A stretch of DNA of 42,425 bases, from the NCBI GenBank assembly GCA_964499985.1, contig CAZCMX010000015.1, forward strand, positions 1 through 42,425. The letters are read 5' to 3'. Of this stretch, positions 40,549 to 42,425 are shown piece by piece. Position numbers and translations under genes: made by a program. Numbering within the stretch: the first letter of the stretch is position 1; each line of letters starts with the position of its first letter. The DNA comes from UBA5734 sp964499985 (GTDB lineage: Bacteria > Bacillota > Clostridia > Saccharofermentanales > UBA5734). The notes beneath the pieces are model-generated. The model searched no databases, was not told the DNA's origin, and was given only the letters and a program-made list of their open reading frames with translations.

Positions 40549-42425
40549 ATGAGCACGACGACTGAAACCAATGTCATCAACATGGCCGAGATCTTTGGCA
40601 GCAATGTCTTCAATGACTCCGTCATGCGCACGGTCCTGCCCAAGGCGATCTACAAGTCCTTGCGCAAGACGATCGAGGAGGGGATTCCGCTGGATCCTCA
40701 AGTCGCAGAAGTAGTCGCATCGGCCATGAAGGACTGGGCCATTTCCAAGGGTGCGACCCATTTCACCCACTGGTTCCAGCCGCTGACAGGTGTCACCGCT
40801 GAAAAGCACGACTCGTTCATCTCACCGACCCTCGATGGCCGCGTGATCATGGAATTCTCCGGCAAGGAGCTGATCAAGGGCGAGCCGGATGCCTCCTCCT
40901 TCCCTTCCGGCGGCTTGCGCGCCACCTTCGAGGCCCGTGGCTATACGGCCTGGGACTGCACGTCCCCCGCCTTTGTCAAGGATGGCAGCCTGTATATCCC
41001 GACGGCCTTTGCTTCCTATACCGGTGAAGCGCTCGACAAGAAAACCCCCCTGCTGCGCTCAATGGATGCCATCAACCGCCAGGCCCTGCGGGTCCTGCGC
41101 GCCCTGGGCAATACCACCACCAATAAAGTCGCCACCACAGTCGGTCCGGAACAGGAATATTTCCTGATCGACAAGAAGCTGTTCGACCAGCGCCTCGACC
41201 TGATCCTGACCGGCCGCACCCTGTTCGGGGCCAAGCCGCCCAAGGGCCAGGACCTGGAAGACCATTACTTTGGCCAGATCAAGGACCGCGTTGCCGCCTA
41301 TATGTCCGACCTGGACAATGAGCTCTGGCGGCTCGGCGTATCCGCCAAGACCAAGCATAACGAGGTCGCTCCGGCCCAGCATGAGCTGGCCCCGATCTTC
41401 ACCACAACCAATATCGCCACGGACCATAACCAGCTGACGATGGAGACCATGAAAAAGCTGGCCCTCCGGCATGGCCTGGTCTGCCTGCTGCATGAAAAGC
41501 CATTTGCCGGCGTGAATGGCTCAGGCAAGCACAACAACTGGTCCATGAGCACCAGCGATGGCCAGAACCTGCTCGAGCCCGGCAAGACACCGCATGAAAA
41601 CACCCAGTTCCTGTTGTTCTTGACAGCGGTCATCAAGGCGGTTGACGTGTATGCCGATCTGCTGCGGGCCTCGGCAGCCAGCCCGGGCAATGACCATCGT
41701 CTCGGAGCCAATGAAGCTCCCCCAGCCATCATCTCGATATTCCTCGGCGAGCAGCTGACCGATATCCTCGAGCAGATCGAAAGAACAGGCGGCGCCACTT
41801 CCAGCAAGGCCCGCGGCCGCATCGAACTCGGTACAGCCTCCCTGCCCTTCCTTTTTAAAGACACCACCGACCGCAACCGGACCTCTCCGTTTGCCTTCAC
41901 CGGCAACAAGTTCGAATTCCGCATGGTTGGTTCCTCCCAGTCGATTGCCCAGTGCAATTTCACCATCAATACCGCCGTGGCCGAAATCCTCAGCGAAATC
42001 GCCGACCGCCTGGAAAAGGCCGATGATGTTCTGGCTGAAACCCATGCCATCATTCTGGAAATCATCAAGAACCATAAGCGCATCATCTTCAATGGCAATG
42101 GCTATTGTGAGGACTGGGTTGTTGAAGCCGGTCAGCGTGGCTTGCCCAATATCCGCACCACCGTCGATGCCATTGCCGCGATCAATGCCGAGAAAAACAA
42201 GGCCCTGATGGCCAAGCACGGCGTCCTCTCCCGGGTCGAGATGGAATCCCGCACCGAAATCCAGTATGAGATTTATATCAAGACCATCAATATCGAAGGC
42301 CAGACTGCCGTGGAAATCGCCAAACGCCAGATCCTGCCATCGATCATCAATTTCAAGGCAGACCTGGCCTCATCGATTGCCAGCATCGAAGCCGTGGGCG
42401 GCGATGTCTCGGTCGAAAAGGAACT
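40549..42425 (+). CDS. glnN: Glutamine synthetase type III, 3' end outside the window
   Basis: ATP-dependent synthesis of glutamine from glutamate and ammonia. The visible 625 residues are most of a type III enzyme, which is about 700 residues and forms double hexameric rings. Type III signatures include the N-terminal VFNDSVMRTVLPK, THFTHWFQPLTG, TVGPEQEYFLID with metal-binding Glu, KHNEVAPAQHE, NGSGKHNNWSM, NEAPPAIISIFLG and RNRTSPFAFTGNKFEFRM. AAAGGGG lies about 8 nt before the ATG. It has its own promoter and a long leader, and is divergent from ald. The reading frame is still open at the window edge. Confidence 0.96.
   Translation, partial: MSTTTETNVINMAEIFGSNVFNDSVMRTVLPKAIYKSLRKTIEEGIPLDPQVAEVVASAMKDWAISKGATHFTHWFQPLTGVTAEKHDSFISPTLDGRVIMEFSGKELIKGEPDASSFPSGGLRATFEARGYTAWDCTSPAFVKDGSLYIPTAFASYTGEALDKKTPLLRSMDAINRQALRVLRALGNTTTNKVATTVGPEQEYFLIDKKLFDQRLDLILTGRTLFGAKPPKGQDLEDHYFGQIKDRVAAYMSDLDNELWRLGVSAKTKHNEVAPAQHELAPIFTTTNIATDHNQLTMETMKKLALRHGLVCLLHEKPFAGVNGSGKHNNWSMSTSDGQNLLEPGKTPHENTQFLLFLTAVIKAVDVYADLLRASAASPGNDHRLGANEAPPAIISIFLGEQLTDILEQIERTGGATSSKARGRIELGTASLPFLFKDTTDRNRTSPFAFTGNKFEFRMVGSSQSIAQCNFTINTAVAEILSEIADRLEKADDVLAETHAIILEIIKNHKRIIFNGNGYCEDWVVEAGQRGLPNIRTTVDAIAAINAEKNKALMAKHGVLSRVEMESRTEIQYEIYIKTINIEGQTAVEIAKRQILPSIINFKADLASSIASIEAVGGDVSVEKE

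Overview
This window looks like a chromosomal segment of an anaerobic, moderately GC-rich member of the Clostridia (Firmicutes). The evidence is the gene content: type III glutamine synthetase, an NfnAB-type bifurcating transhydrogenase, the paired TIGR03960/TIGR03936 radical-SAM genes next to a ribonuclease E/G, a UPF0210 (PFL-like) plus ACT gene pair, a YhaO/YhaN pair, a T-box leader before valS, and strong AGGAGG ribosome binding sites. The species cannot be named from this. A run of 100 N at 27946-28045 is a scaffold gap, so gene order across it is unproven. Nearly all genes are on the minus strand, often with 1-20 nt overlaps. The plus-strand genes are a thioesterase, a rhodanese lipoprotein, a ferritin and glnN.

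Layout from left to right. 1-3.3 kb: UPF0210 protein and ACT-domain regulator with their own promoter, then an MBL-fold hydrolase coupled to 5-formyl-THF cyclo-ligase. 3.4-7.1 kb: acyl-CoA thioesterase (+), aldo/keto reductase, class II fructose-bisphosphate aldolase, and an SDR oxidoreductase whose start overlaps the valS stop. 7.1-10.2 kb: valS with a T-box leader; a 61-bp perfect-arm palindrome and a 20-bp tandem repeat lie between the T-box terminator and the valS start. 10.2-14.1 kb: two large proteins that keep the fold signatures of known enzymes but appear to have lost the catalytic residues, one like sialate O-acetylesterase and one like the anaerobic ribonucleotide reductase NrdD. 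Each has a good promoter of its own. 14.1-19.1 kb: pgi, TIGR03960, TIGR03936 and rng, a likely operon. 19.2-22.9 kb: Orn/Lys/Arg decarboxylase, NfeD-like protein and a radical-SAM protein, all overlapping. 23.0-24.3 kb: a Crp/Fnr regulator divergent from the rhodanese lipoprotein. 24.3-27.9 kb: yhaN and yhaO, DNA-repair-like ATPase and nuclease.

Right of the gap, 28.0-37.3 kb is a long co-directional run: nfnA, nfnB, FAH-family protein, pabA, pabB, pabC, glycerol-3-phosphate-dehydrogenase-like oxidoreductase, FAD/NAD oxidoreductase and a DUF1667 protein cut by the gap. It links redox balancing, p-aminobenzoate synthesis and glycerol-3-phosphate oxidation. From 37.5 kb there is ferritin (+), a CHAD-domain protein behind alanine dehydrogenase (-), and glnN (+, cut by the window end). 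The ald/glnN intergenic region holds a promoter and a long hairpin-rich leader.

The most unusual content is the pair of apparent pseudoenzymes at 10.2-14.0 kb, followed by the palindromic element in the valS leader and the glnN leader. No rRNA, tRNA, CRISPR array, transposase or prophage gene was seen.
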